In this document: piece after piece, positions 1-10,288 of the stretch
How the letters are laid out: the number at the start of each line of letters is the position of its first letter
Position numbering within the stretch: the stretch's first letter is position 1
Assembly (NCBI GenBank): GCA_947476825.1
Contig: CANJRV010000003.1
Span: forward strand, 1 to 64,000
DNA length: 64,000 nucleotides
Reading direction: 5' to 3'
DNA from: Bacteroidota bacterium
GTDB taxonomy: Bacteria; Bacteroidota; Bacteroidia; Chitinophagales; Chitinophagaceae
Translations under genes and position numbers: made by a program
The notes under the pieces: model-generated
What the model saw: only the letters and a program-made list of their open reading frames with translations
Told to the model about the DNA's origin: nothing
Databases searched by the model: none

Positions 1-137
1 ACCCTACTGTGTACAACAAATCAAAACTCCCTTCATGCAGCCCATAGAATATTTGCTCTCGTACTCCCCTACAGAAATAAGCCAATTCATTAGTATCTTT
101 TTTGCAAAAAAATTTGTATTAACATCTTGTTTTTGCA

Positions 138-491
138 ATGTGGGTTAAAGATGGTAAAATTCATTCCGAAAATCCAATGGTAGTTATTTTTGAAATCAAT
201 AACACCAAATTTATGGGATTAAATGGTGGACCGCTTTTCAAATTTAATGAGGCCGTTTCATTTGTCGTAGAATGTGCAACACAAGAAGAAATAGATCATT
301 ACTGGTAAAAATTATGTGCAGGTGGTTCTGAAAGTAGATGCGGATGGCTCAAAGATAAGTACGGTATTTCTTGGCAAATTATTCCAAATAATCTTGGCGA
401 ACTAATGAGTAATCCCGAAAAAGCACAGCGTGTAGGGCATGCCATTATGCAAATGAATAAACTCAATATGGATATGTTGAACAATGCTTAG
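138..491 (+). pseudogene. VOC-superfamily / PhnB-like (3-demethylubiquinone-9 3-methyltransferase-like) protein remnant, N-terminus missing and in-frame TAA
   Basis: Frame from 138 reads [116 protein letters not shown]. Family-like on both sides of TAA at 306-308; TAG at 489-491. Confidence 0.8.
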
Positions 492-761
492 TCTAACAAA
501 AATACAAAAAGAAAAAATCCAAATTCCAAATTTGAAAATTAGGTCTTATATCTTTCTTCAATAGAATTTACCTTTCTCATGTTATTGCTGTACAAGAATA
601 TTATTTTTCCATTTTTGATTTCGATTTGAGAAATTAGAAACTAATTTACATAACGGAATAAAAAAATTCTAATTCTCTAATTTTAGAAAAGTTATAATAA
701 TACAGTATATTTTTTTAGAAGACCCTATATTTGTGACTCACACGAATGGAAGACTACCACT

Positions 762-1271
762 TTGTATAGGAATAAAAAAATATTATCTTTTTCACTACTC
801 GGGTTATTTATCTTGATGCATCTTGCGTCTGTTTTGTGCAAGCTACAAATTCAATATCATAAATATTCTGTACAAAAAAATCTATCTACCGCAAATCATT
901 TGCAAAGTATTTCTTTTACCAAGAAACAATGGACTGATATGGTTAAAATAGGCAATCATGAAATACTCATTCATGGTAAATTATTTGATATTCATTCCAT
1001 TCATCAAAATGCAAATGATGTAGTACTTCAGGGACAATATGATGAACAGGAAGATAAATTAATAGAGAATGCAAAATTTGCAGACAAAAAAAATGATGTG
1101 CAAAAAAATGAAACTACACCTTACTTTTTTTGGGTAGTATTCGCCGATGAGCCGGTTCAATATACCTTTGAACGAACGATAGGTATCTTCAACAAAATAA
1201 AAACGAACAACTCATGTAGTATTCATTCCGGTTATTTGCAATTAGACTCACCACCTCCACAATTAGCCTAG
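762..1271 (+). CDS. hypothetical protein with N-terminal hydrophobic segment (start uncertain, TTG in track)
   Basis: 169 aa ORF, hydrophobic N-terminus, directly upstream of a TonB receptor; TATATTTG (TAnnTTTG type) at 726-733. Confidence 0.5.
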   Translation: MYRNKKILSFSLLGLFILMHLASVLCKLQIQYHKYSVQKNLSTANHLQSISFTKKQWTDMVKIGNHEILIHGKLFDIHSIHQNANDVVLQGQYDEQEDKLIENAKFADKKNDVQKNETTPYFFWVVFADEPVQYTFERTIGIFNKIKTNNSCSIHSGYLQLDSPPPQLA

Positions 1272-1507
1272 TTTTTTTACTTAGAAGAACGTATAGTAAG
1301 GCCATTATAACTTGGAGATGAAACAATAGTTTCCTCATTCCATCTGGGCATTTTAAAAATAAATGGATAGTCCTTCATGGACCTATGCTGTAATTATTTC
1401 CTATTCTTCATGCACAATGGAATCCTCTATTTCTTCTATTTAATTGTTTTCGAATTCATTCAAATTTTGCAAACACGCAAAACATTTACAATTTAAAAAA
1501 CTAACAA

Positions 1508-3724
1508 ATGAAAAAACTAATATTCACCATATCCTCCTTATTTATACTTACAAACACATACGCACAAACACAAGAACAAAAAGATTCTATCAAAAATGTT
1601 TCGTTACATGAAGTCGTTATTTCTGCTTATAAATTCGTAGAAAAAAAGAAAAATACTGTTCAAAAAATAGATATTATATCTTCCAAAGAATTACAAAGCA
1701 TGAATGCACAAACCACAGCTGATGCATTAATCAATACTGGTCAAATATTCGTTCAAAAAAGCCAACAAGGTGGTGGAAGTCCAGTTTTACGTGGCTTTGA
1801 AGCAAGTCGTATTCAATTGAATATCGATGGTATTCGCATGAATAACGCGATTTATAGAGCAGGCCATTTACAAAACATCATTACTGTAGATAACAATATG
1901 CTAGATCGTATGGAAGTGATGTATGGACCTGCCTCCACCATACATGGTAGTGATGCGTTGGGTGGTGTTATTTTATTAAAAACAAAAGATCCTAAATTAG
2001 CTAGAACTTCAAAATATGAAGTAACAGGTGCTAATGCTTTGGTTCGCTATTCAACAGCCAACCAAGAAAAAACAGCAGGTGTTGGCATTACATTTGGCAA
2101 TAATCAATTTGCCTCCTTAACCAATCTAACTTTTTCTCAATTCGAAGATTTAGTACAAGGAAAAAACGGTGTAGATTCTATCATGGATTTTTGGAAAAAG
2201 AAATTTATTGTACAACACATTAATGGTGTTGATACCATGATTCGTAATTCTGATCCGTATAAACAAGTAGCTACAGGCTACAAACAAATGGATTTATTAC
2301 AAAAGTTTACCATCATGCAAAATAAAAATATTAAGCATGGTTTTAATTTTCAATTGTCTACTTCTAGTGATGTACCACGATATGATAGACTAACGGAAAC
2401 CAGCGGTGGCATTGCTAAAAATGCAGAATGGTATTATGGTCCGCAAAACAGAACCTTAGCCGCTTACTCCTTAGATATTGTAAAAATGAAAGGCTTCTTC
2501 AGTGACCTTACAGGTACGTTGAGCCATCAATATATTGAAGAAAGTCGTCATAACAGAGGCTATAAAAAAGCTGCTACCAATCATCGTATGGAACATGTAA
2601 ATGTATTGGGTTATAATTTAGCATTACGTCATAAAGACGATAGGAATGAAATCACCATTGGTACAGATGCGCAATTCAATATGTTGAAATCTACTGCGAA
2701 CAAAACAGATATCAACACTGGAGCAGAAACAAAAATTGATACACGCTATCCAGATGGAAAAAACAACATGAATTTATATGGTTTCTTCTTTCAACACACT
2801 TTAAAATTAGATGAAGATAGAGTTATCATCAATGATGGTGTTCGTTTCAATTATACTTCTTTGCATTCTACATTAGTGGATACTGCGATTCAATTCAAAT
2901 TACCTATTACTGATTTGCAACAAAAAAATAAATCACTAACTGCAAACTTAGGTGTTGCTTATATGCCTGATGACAATTTACGTTTAACGGCTAATTTTTC
3001 TAGCGGATTCCGTTCTCCTAATTTCGATGATATGACTAAAATTTTTGAATCCGTAAGTGGGCAAAGTATTATCGTTCCGAATGTAGATTTGAAACCAGAA
3101 TATACCAACAATTTCGAAGCTGGTATTCACTATAATGATGGTGTAGTGGACATTGATGCTTATGGATTTTATACAAACTATACGAATGCTATTGTAACAG
3201 ATGCATTTACGTATAATGGCAAAGATTCTTTACTATATGATGGTGCTATGACTAAAGTGTATGCTAGCCAAAACAAAGCAAAAGCATTTATTTATGGTGG
3301 TGGTATACAAGCAATTTACAGACCAATGTTACATTTTTCTATCTATGCTAGTACCAACTATACTTACGGAAGATTCAATAATGACACCGTTCTTATGCCT
3401 TTAGATCATGTACCACCTATCACAGGTCGTATTGGTATTAAATACGAAACTACAAGATGGATGACGGAATTATACAGTTTGTATAATGGCAAAAAACGTT
3501 TGTTTGATTACAATCCAAATGGAGAAGATAATATTCAGTACAGCACACCGCTTGGAACACCAAGTTGGTATACTATTAATTTTAAAACAGCTGTGAATGT
3601 TTCTGATAATGTGAAAGTACAAGCTGGCGTTGAAAATATTTTAGATAAAAACTATCGCTATTTTGCTTCTGGGATGAGTGCTCCAGGACGTAATTTTGTA
3701 CTAGCTGTTCGTTACAATTATTAA
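1508..3724 (+). CDS. TonB-dependent outer-membrane receptor
   Basis: 738 aa; signal peptide, plug domain (VLRGFEASRIQLNIDGIRMNNAIYRAGHLQNIITVDNNMLDRMEVMYGPASTIHGSDALGGVILLKTK), C-terminal beta-barrel ending in an aromatic residue (AVRYNY). Confidence 0.95.
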   Translation: MKKLIFTISSLFILTNTYAQTQEQKDSIKNVSLHEVVISAYKFVEKKKNTVQKIDIISSKELQSMNAQTTADALINTGQIFVQKSQQGGGSPVLRGFEASRIQLNIDGIRMNNAIYRAGHLQNIITVDNNMLDRMEVMYGPASTIHGSDALGGVILLKTKDPKLARTSKYEVTGANALVRYSTANQEKTAGVGITFGNNQFASLTNLTFSQFEDLVQGKNGVDSIMDFWKKKFIVQHINGVDTMIRNSDPYKQVATGYKQMDLLQKFTIMQNKNIKHGFNFQLSTSSDVPRYDRLTETSGGIAKNAEWYYGPQNRTLAAYSLDIVKMKGFFSDLTGTLSHQYIEESRHNRGYKKAATNHRMEHVNVLGYNLALRHKDDRNEITIGTDAQFNMLKSTANKTDINTGAETKIDTRYPDGKNNMNLYGFFFQHTLKLDEDRVIINDGVRFNYTSLHSTLVDTAIQFKLPITDLQQKNKSLTANLGVAYMPDDNLRLTANFSSGFRSPNFDDMTKIFESVSGQSIIVPNVDLKPEYTNNFEAGIHYNDGVVDIDAYGFYTNYTNAIVTDAFTYNGKDSLLYDGAMTKVYASQNKAKAFIYGGGIQAIYRPMLHFSIYASTNYTYGRFNNDTVLMPLDHVPPITGRIGIKYETTRWMTELYSLYNGKKRLFDYNPNGEDNIQYSTPLGTPSWYTINFKTAVNVSDNVKVQAGVENILDKNYRYFASGMSAPGRNFVLAVRYNY

Positions 3725-3750
3725 TACTTTTTTGTTGTTTATTTAAAAAG

Positions 3751-3780
3751 GCTCTTTGCGCAAGCAAGGGGCTTTTTTTT
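3751..3780 (+). terminator. rho-independent terminator of the TonB receptor gene
   Basis: gctctttgc-gcaa-gcaaggggc: 9-bp stem with two G-U pairs, followed by eight T. Confidence 0.8.
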
Positions 3781-4325
3781 GTTTGAGGGGTTTGATAACA
3801 ACAGCATAGAAAGTTTACTCTTCATTGTATACGGAACCGATGTTTACAAAATAGTAAATAAAGACACGGGCTTGCATACACTCAAACTCATGCACTAAGT
3901 TTCCAGCGATTGATGTTACTTTCTATTCTTTGAAACTAGGTGGGAAGTGAATTTTTATTTGCATTGATTATTACTTTTAAAGAATTTGACTTTTACTTTG
4001 ATTACATTACTTGAGAATAATTTGCTTGTATGCAATGGGGTAATTTGTTAAGTACAATTATATGGTTTCTATTATTTGAATGAAGATAAAATACTAGAAT
4101 AGATTAATAATACAGGATGACGATTTAATATCTTGGTTGCATTATTTTTTATTCTATACCTTTATTCAATAATTGAAAAAATTGTTTTATTAAAAAACAA
4201 ATTGACAATTGAAAAGTGTTACAATTTTATTAATAGAAGTTTAGGCGAAAGACGAAAGAGTTAGAATTGAAAAAATGGACTTATTGGTATTAAATTATTT
4301 TTATTAACTATAAAAAAATCACACC

Positions 4326-4476
4326 ATGAAAAAATTATTTATTCTTTGCAGATATTACCGGTACACAGAGTCAACATATTTGGGATACAAGAAATTATGT
4401 GAACGGAAACTATATTTATACACTTACCACAACAAATGGTGAAAAGTATACCGGAAAGTTAAGTATCATCAAATAA
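4326..4476 (+). pseudogene. remnant of a T9SS type A secreted protein: start of a signal peptide joined out of frame to a sorting-domain tail
   Basis: atgaaaaaattatttattctttgc (MKKLFILC) at 4326; a different frame from 4348 reads ADITGTQSQHIWDTRNYVNGNYIYTLTTTNGEKYTGKLSIIK*, typical of the end of a T9SS type A CTD. Confidence 0.65.
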
Positions 4477-4515
4477 AAAAATTGAATTATCTATTAATCA
4501 TTTAAAAACCTTTTT

Positions 4516-6159
4516 ATGAACAAAAATATATTATGCCTATTGTTATTTTTTACAAGCAGTCTATTGCATGCACAACCTAATATTACACGTAGCATTTATT
4601 TTAAAGAAAAAAAATGTTTGGGATATGAGAATTATATGATTAGGGCTCTGCAACATAGTGGAGGTAGCATATTTGGGGTATCGGTATTTTCAAAAACCAC
4701 TACCAATGCGGATTCAAGATTATATAAATTGAATGCACAATTGGATACAGTGTGGCGAGTAAATTATGGTGGTAGTAATAACGATGATTTAAGATTTATT
4801 CATGAATTACCCAATGGACATTTATTATTATCAGGTAAAACCGAAAGTAAAGATGGCGATGTACCCTATGGTCATACTTATTCAGCAGGAGAAATTTGGT
4901 TATTGGAAGTAGATACCATGGGAATAATTATTAAAGGCAGAACTTTTGGCGGTAGTAATGGTAGCGATTTAGCAAATACCATGATAAGTAGCGATGGCAT
5001 GATATATATGTGTGGGAGCACCATCGCCAATGATTATGATTTTACCCATGTCAATTTTGGTACATTTGATAGTGATGCATGGATAGCCAAATTAGATACA
5101 GCATTTAATTTAATATGGGTAAAAGTATATACTGGAAATAGCGATGAAGGTGCTGCTGACATACAAGAAGTAAGCTCCAATCGGCTTATAGTAAGTATTA
5201 CTACAGAAGCCACGAATATAGAGATGGCAGGTTCACAGGCAAAAGGGCAGACTGATTTATTGGCTATTTTTATAGACACTAGTAGCAATGAAATATGGAA
5301 AAAAAGATATGGCGGAAAGGGGCGAGATGGTGGAAACTATATATGTATAGATACGCTTAGTAAATATATATATATGGTGGCTACAAGCGGTTCTGGTGAT
5401 GGGGATATTACTTACCATACAAACACATGGAGCAATTTACCTTTTGATACAATAAATTATAATACGGATGTTTGGATATTAAAAATAGATACTTTGGGAA
5501 CCATATTGGGTTCTAAAGTATATGGAAGTATAGCTGGTCCAAATGATGATACAATTCCGTTTGATGCCCAATTGTATGAAGGTAATATATGGGTAGCTTC
5601 TTGGGTACAAGGTGGCGATGGGGATTGCGATTCCAATAATGACGGATCATTAATGAATTCATGGATAGCAATAATTGATACTGGCAATGTAAATTTAATT
5701 GGAAAATATACTATTGCTGGTAATTATGCTGATTACTTGATGGATTTTTTTTATATAGATAATGTATTAACGGCCTTAGGAATTTCAACTAAGGATGTCG
5801 TTGCCTTTCAAGGGTTGAATACTTTTAGTTGTGATACTACCATGGATTTTGGTTTTATTTTAAAATTGGGAGATGCTCCATTAGGGATAAATGATATAAC
5901 AAAAAGTAACCATGCAGAAATATTTTCACTTTATCCCAATCCATCAGATAGTAAAGTGAATATACAATTGAATGAACTATATAAAACGGAAAAATATACA
6001 TTGAGTATTTATACTCTTGATGGCAAAAAAATATTTCGGAAAAAAGGAAATGCAGAAACCGAAAGTATCGATTGTAGTACTTGGGCAAAAGGAACTTATT
6101 ATGTAACTATGGAATTAAAAAATGGACTCAAACAAACGAAGCAATTTGAAAAGCAATAA
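4516..6159 (+). CDS. T9SS type A sorting domain-containing secreted protein
   Basis: 547 aa; signal peptide, repetitive beta-propeller-like body, C-terminal FSLYPNPSDSKVNIQL...KGTYYVTMELKNGLKQTKQFEKQ. Confidence 0.88.
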   Translation: MNKNILCLLLFFTSSLLHAQPNITRSIYFKEKKCLGYENYMIRALQHSGGSIFGVSVFSKTTTNADSRLYKLNAQLDTVWRVNYGGSNNDDLRFIHELPNGHLLLSGKTESKDGDVPYGHTYSAGEIWLLEVDTMGIIIKGRTFGGSNGSDLANTMISSDGMIYMCGSTIANDYDFTHVNFGTFDSDAWIAKLDTAFNLIWVKVYTGNSDEGAADIQEVSSNRLIVSITTEATNIEMAGSQAKGQTDLLAIFIDTSSNEIWKKRYGGKGRDGGNYICIDTLSKYIYMVATSGSGDGDITYHTNTWSNLPFDTINYNTDVWILKIDTLGTILGSKVYGSIAGPNDDTIPFDAQLYEGNIWVASWVQGGDGDCDSNNDGSLMNSWIAIIDTGNVNLIGKYTIAGNYADYLMDFFYIDNVLTALGISTKDVVAFQGLNTFSCDTTMDFGFILKLGDAPLGINDITKSNHAEIFSLYPNPSDSKVNIQLNELYKTEKYTLSIYTLDGKKIFRKKGNAETESIDCSTWAKGTYYVTMELKNGLKQTKQFEKQ

Positions 6160-6164
6160 ATATT

Positions 6165-6204
6165 GCCACGAACGCACTAATGTTTTTATTCGTGCATTCG
6201 TGGC
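6165..6204. repeat. intergenic inverted repeat (hairpin, possible bidirectional terminator)
   Basis: gccacgaacgcactaat / gttttt / attcgtgcattcgtggc: 15 of 17 arm positions complementary, between convergent genes. Confidence 0.8.
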
Positions 6205-6287
6205 TATGTAACTCGGATATTCAGCTGTTCAACTTTCACACAATAAAGCGAACCTTCATTAAAAAAAATTATGAGCTATCCTTACAC

Positions 6288-7928
6288 TTACTTCAATTGA
6301 ACACTTTTCAATTCAATCATATTCAAACTATTGGTCTTGAAATTTCGAACACGCTTGTTCAGAAAATGCATCACCTCATCATAAAACAAAGGCACACAAG
6401 GCGCTTCTTCAATTATGATTCTATCCATTTGTTGGTAAAGTGCAATTTTCTTTTGTTCATCCGCTTCTTCCAAACATTGTTCATACAAGCGATCATAGGT
6501 TTCATTCTTGAACCGAGTATAATTTGGCGGTGCTGTATTCTTACCATAAAACATCGTGAGGTAACTTTCTGCATCTGGGTAATCGGCAATCCATGTCCCC
6601 CAAAAAAAAGATGCTTTAGACAAACTCATTTGTTCACGCAATAAAGAAGGTTGCATAATTTCTACTTGAATGGGTAAACCAAGCGCATTCAATTGTGAAG
6701 CAATAAAATTGCAACGGTCCGAATAATTATCATTCGATAAAAGTGTAATCGTCGGTATTTGACCGAACTCCTTTTTCACTTCATCAATTAATTGTCTGGC
6801 TTTTTCTGGTTGAAAAGTATAGCCTTTTACAAGTGAACTATCGAAACCTGGCAAACCAATTGGAATAAAGCCAGCATTCGCCGCAACACCAATATTGTTG
6901 CGCAAATAAGTCACTAGTTTTTTTCTATCAAAACCATAATTGATGGCTTGTCTGATTTTTTTTTGTAATAAAGTCTTTTGTGGATTCAATGAATCTATTT
7001 GTAAAATTCCCAAATATTCGACATTCAAATAGGCGTGTTTTTGCAATGCAATTTTTCCTTGAAAATCTGGTTTCAGTGTGCCATTTTTAGTCAAAACTTG
7101 GTCCTTAAACGACACATCAATTCCATTCATAAAATCTAAATCCCCTTGCATAAATAATAAAAACTCAGTGGCTTTGCTATCGATAAAAGTCGCCTTGATT
7201 CCGTCTATATATGGCAAGGAATTTCCGGCCGAATCCTTCTCCCAATAATGTTCATTTTTTCGATAGGTAATAACAACCCCTTCTTCCCAATCTTGAAACA
7301 TGAAAGCCCCAGTACCACATGGATGCGCGCGAAAATCTTTACCCCATTTCTCTACCACTTCCTGCGGCACAATAGATGCATATTGCATACTAAGTATACC
7401 CAACATCGGATTAAAGGGTCGCAACATGTTTAATTGAAATGTAGAATCATCTATGGCAATAAACGGAGCAATGGTATCTACCCTATCATGAAATATCCAT
7501 GCCCCTGGAGAAGCCGTTTTTTCATCCAAAATACGAGCAAAACTATAGACCACATCTTTTGCTATCATGCGTCTTCCTTTGCCATTTGGGAATGCATCAT
7601 TATCATGAAAATAAACGTCTGACCGTAAATGAAAAGTATAGGTCTTTCTGTCGGCCGACAATTCCCACGACATTGCCAAAGACGGGCGAACTTGTCTATT
7701 TTCATCATACTCAATTAAACGATTATAGAGCGTATGCACATGCCACATGATATTCAAATTCTTCGCGAATGCAGGGTCTAAGGACTCGACACCTTGCACT
7801 TGATTCAGCCTAAATATTTTTTTATCGTTATGAAAAGAAGAACAAGCACATAGCGTATGTAGTACAATCCATATGAACAAAAGCGATTTATATTTTTGAA
7901 TACAGTTGTGCATCTGCTTTGGATCCAT
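6288..7928 (-). CDS. ABC transporter substrate-binding protein, family 5 (oligopeptide/dipeptide type) lipoprotein
   Basis: 546 aa; lipobox-like LHTLCAC, VESLDPAFAKNLNIMWHVHTLYNRLIEYDENRQVRPSLAMSWELSADRKTYTFHLRSDVYFHD typical of SBP_bac_5. Confidence 0.92.
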   Translation of the reverse strand: MDPKQMHNCIQKYKSLLFIWIVLHTLCACSSFHNDKKIFRLNQVQGVESLDPAFAKNLNIMWHVHTLYNRLIEYDENRQVRPSLAMSWELSADRKTYTFHLRSDVYFHDNDAFPNGKGRRMIAKDVVYSFARILDEKTASPGAWIFHDRVDTIAPFIAIDDSTFQLNMLRPFNPMLGILSMQYASIVPQEVVEKWGKDFRAHPCGTGAFMFQDWEEGVVITYRKNEHYWEKDSAGNSLPYIDGIKATFIDSKATEFLLFMQGDLDFMNGIDVSFKDQVLTKNGTLKPDFQGKIALQKHAYLNVEYLGILQIDSLNPQKTLLQKKIRQAINYGFDRKKLVTYLRNNIGVAANAGFIPIGLPGFDSSLVKGYTFQPEKARQLIDEVKKEFGQIPTITLLSNDNYSDRCNFIASQLNALGLPIQVEIMQPSLLREQMSLSKASFFWGTWIADYPDAESYLTMFYGKNTAPPNYTRFKNETYDRLYEQCLEEADEQKKIALYQQMDRIIIEEAPCVPLFYDEVMHFLNKRVRNFKTNSLNMIELKSVQLK

Positions 7929-7938
7929 AACCCTACAC

Positions 7939-8685
7939 TTAATTCATCTCGGCTAATAATTTCAAAAACATGGTCAACCCTTTTTGCATATCATCATCCA
8001 AATGATAACTAATATTTTCTGTATAATATGTTTTCAAATCATACAAGGGAAAAGGATTATTGGCAATGATGGTATCTAAATGTTGCAAACCCATTGCATT
8101 GGCTTCATTAAATTCTTCTATGAAACTGGCATCTATTTCCTTGTTGGCTACCCATGCAGCAAACACAAAAGGCAATTGGGTGTGCTCATTCCATGCCTCG
8201 GCAAGGTCATATATATAAGGGAATTTGTTATTGTTTTCTAACGCTCTATCTCCAATAATTAAGCCAGCGTTTTTATCTTTAATTTGGGTAATATAATTTT
8301 CATCCCCTTCAAACAATGATGGGCGCACATGCCAAAAATTTCGCAATAAAATACGCAATAAGGCTATACTAGTTCGAGATTGATAATCTAAATAAATTTG
8401 TTGAATGTCTTCAATAGGTACTTGGCTATATAAAGCTACCGACGCCACTTTACGGTGAGTTCCAATACAATATTTTCCAATGATTTGTGCATCTATTATG
8501 GATGAAATAGAAGCAACTGGCAACAAGGCAATATCTAATTTATTTTTTTGTAAAAGCGAAGAAAGATGGGATGGATAATCCAAAATCAAATCCATTTTGC
8601 CTTCCATCTTACCTTGTTCAAAACCAAATATCAAAGGTTTGGTATTTAAATAACTTACTGCTCCTACGCGAATCTTCTTTTGCAT
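7939..8685 (-). CDS. mqnA: menaquinone biosynthesis protein MqnA (chorismate dehydratase)
   Basis: 248 aa; RVGAVSYLNTKPLIFGFEQG, LPVASIS, YLDYQSRTSIALLRILLRNFW; TATATTTG on the - strand at 8702-8695. Confidence 0.9.
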   Translation of the reverse strand: MQKKIRVGAVSYLNTKPLIFGFEQGKMEGKMDLILDYPSHLSSLLQKNKLDIALLPVASISSIIDAQIIGKYCIGTHRKVASVALYSQVPIEDIQQIYLDYQSRTSIALLRILLRNFWHVRPSLFEGDENYITQIKDKNAGLIIGDRALENNNKFPYIYDLAEAWNEHTQLPFVFAAWVANKEIDASFIEEFNEANAMGLQHLDTIIANNPFPLYDLKTYYTENISYHLDDDMQKGLTMFLKLLAEMN

Positions 8686-8822
8686 AAACTTTTACAAATA
8701 TAAATGGAAGGAATGGGAATACCATTTTGAAATACAAAAAAACAGCTCGTGGTGGAAAACTATTCCTGTATTTCATCTCACCTTTCTATGCCTATATTTG
8801 TGCTTTACCAAAATATAAATTC

Positions 8823-9338
8823 ATGGCCCTAACGTTACTCAATGCTTTCAAAAAAAACCTTCCAAAACAAAGAAAATCATTAGTTCTTTTTTTAAAAAAA
8901 TTCGATAAAAAATTTGTTTACGGAATTCAAAAGCATATCGACAAAGCGAGTGATGAAACTTGGGCTGAAACAGATTGTTTGAGTTGTGCCAATTGTTGTA
9001 AGGTGATGACGCCAACCTTTACGAAATCAGATTTAAAAAGAATTTCCGCGCATTTCAATATGACGGAAAAAGAATTTTATGATACTTGGTTAGAAACAGA
9101 TAAGGACAATGGGGATAAGGTGAATAGAGTTCAACCTTGCCAGTTTCTTGACTTAGAAACGAACAAATGTAATATCTACGAAATACGTCCAGAAGACTGC
9201 GCTAAGTTTCCACATTTCAAACGCAAACCATTCGGTGATTTCAACCATATTCATACTCAAAATATAGAGTATTGTCCGGCTACATTTAAATTCATTAGCA
9301 AGCTCCAACAAAGTATAGAAGAAAAATATGAATGGTAA
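8823..9338 (+). CDS. YkgJ family cysteine cluster protein
   Basis: CLSCANCCKVMTPTF, QPCQFLDLETNKCNIYEIRPEDCAKFPH; track ORF opens at 8727 but TATATTTG at 8793-8800 lies inside that extension, so ATG 8823 is the likelier start. Confidence 0.85.
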   Translation: MALTLLNAFKKNLPKQRKSLVLFLKKFDKKFVYGIQKHIDKASDETWAETDCLSCANCCKVMTPTFTKSDLKRISAHFNMTEKEFYDTWLETDKDNGDKVNRVQPCQFLDLETNKCNIYEIRPEDCAKFPHFKRKPFGDFNHIHTQNIEYCPATFKFISKLQQSIEEKYEW

Positions 9339-9378
9339 TTCATTCGACATTGAATACTTGCAAATCCTTCTACCGATA

Positions 9379-10032
9379 TCAAGGTAAAGTTGTCAATATA
9401 GTTTGAATACAATTGCTCACAGACTTGGCATGCGTCACTATCATAAAGTGTCCACCGTTTTTAATAATATAATCTGGTTTACAATTACTAATCGGAAAAA
9501 TCAAATCTGCTGTGCCATGAATATGTGCTACTTGTGGCATTTTTTCTTTTTGTTTCCACGAAGAAATTTGATCTAAAGACCATTGCAAATAATTGTCAGT
9601 TGTTTTTGACATTCGATCAAACAAATATTCTTTGAGCTTAGATTCTTTAACCCCAAATAATTTGGATGCTAACAATTTATTGCGCAATAATTTACCCAAA
9701 TCTGGTATTTTTTGTACATGTAAAAACCCAGCAATTTTATAATACATAGGCAATTCGCTATCGTTTGAAATGCTGGATATTAAAATTATTTTTTTTACTT
9801 CCATGAGCTTTGCAATTTCAATACTCATGATACCACCAAAAGACAAACCTACTAAAATGACTTCTTGCGTTTGGTCAATATCTTTAGCCATTCGCTTGGC
9901 ATATTGTGCTAAAGTTTCATGTTGTATAGGTTCTATCCAATCTATAAAAAGAACCTCATAATGAATTGGGAAATTTAATTTATCAAAAGCTTGTTTGTCG
10001 GCACCTAAACCACTAATGCAATAAATAGGCAT
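9379..10032 (-). CDS. alpha/beta hydrolase
   Basis: 217 aa; nucleophile elbow GLSFGG, C-terminal NGGHFMIVTHA. Confidence 0.8.
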   Translation of the reverse strand: MPIYCISGLGADKQAFDKLNFPIHYEVLFIDWIEPIQHETLAQYAKRMAKDIDQTQEVILVGLSFGGIMSIEIAKLMEVKKIILISSISNDSELPMYYKIAGFLHVQKIPDLGKLLRNKLLASKLFGVKESKLKEYLFDRMSKTTDNYLQWSLDQISSWKQKEKMPQVAHIHGTADLIFPISNCKPDYIIKNGGHFMIVTHAKSVSNCIQTILTTLP

Positions 10033-10037
10033 ACCAA

Positions 10038-10274
10038 CTATAAAATTTGAACCATAATTTTTTCAGCCTCTTCTTTGCGTAAACTCAATTGATATCCTGC
10101 AACTTGAATGGCTATTGGATCACCGAGTGGAGCCGATAATTCTACGGAGATTTCTTCTTCGGGAATACATCCCATTTCTAATAATTTCACATACAAATCT
10201 GAATCTCCAAAGGACTTGATGATGGCTTTTTGTTTATAGGGAAGTTCTGTTAATTTGATTATTTTCATGTACAT
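10038..10274 (-). CDS. FeoA family protein
   Basis: 78 aa; LLEMGCIPEEEISVELSAPLGDPIAIQVAGYQLSLRKEEAEKIMV is the FeoA SH3-like pattern. Confidence 0.85.
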   Translation of the reverse strand: MYMKIIKLTELPYKQKAIIKSFGDSDLYVKLLEMGCIPEEEISVELSAPLGDPIAIQVAGYQLSLRKEEAEKIMVQIL

Positions 10275-10288
10275 CTAAGCGAAAGGAA

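Noticed and set aside
3780-3897. Open stretch reading FEGFDNNSIESLLFIVYGTDVYKIVNKDTGLHTLKLMH*
   Set aside because: About 40 codons open in AT-rich DNA with no start codon or recognised family; could be chance.
6180-6644. 154-aa + strand ORF overlapping the ABC substrate-binding gene
   Set aside because: Antisense to a well-supported CDS and starts inside the intergenic hairpin; composition not protein-like.
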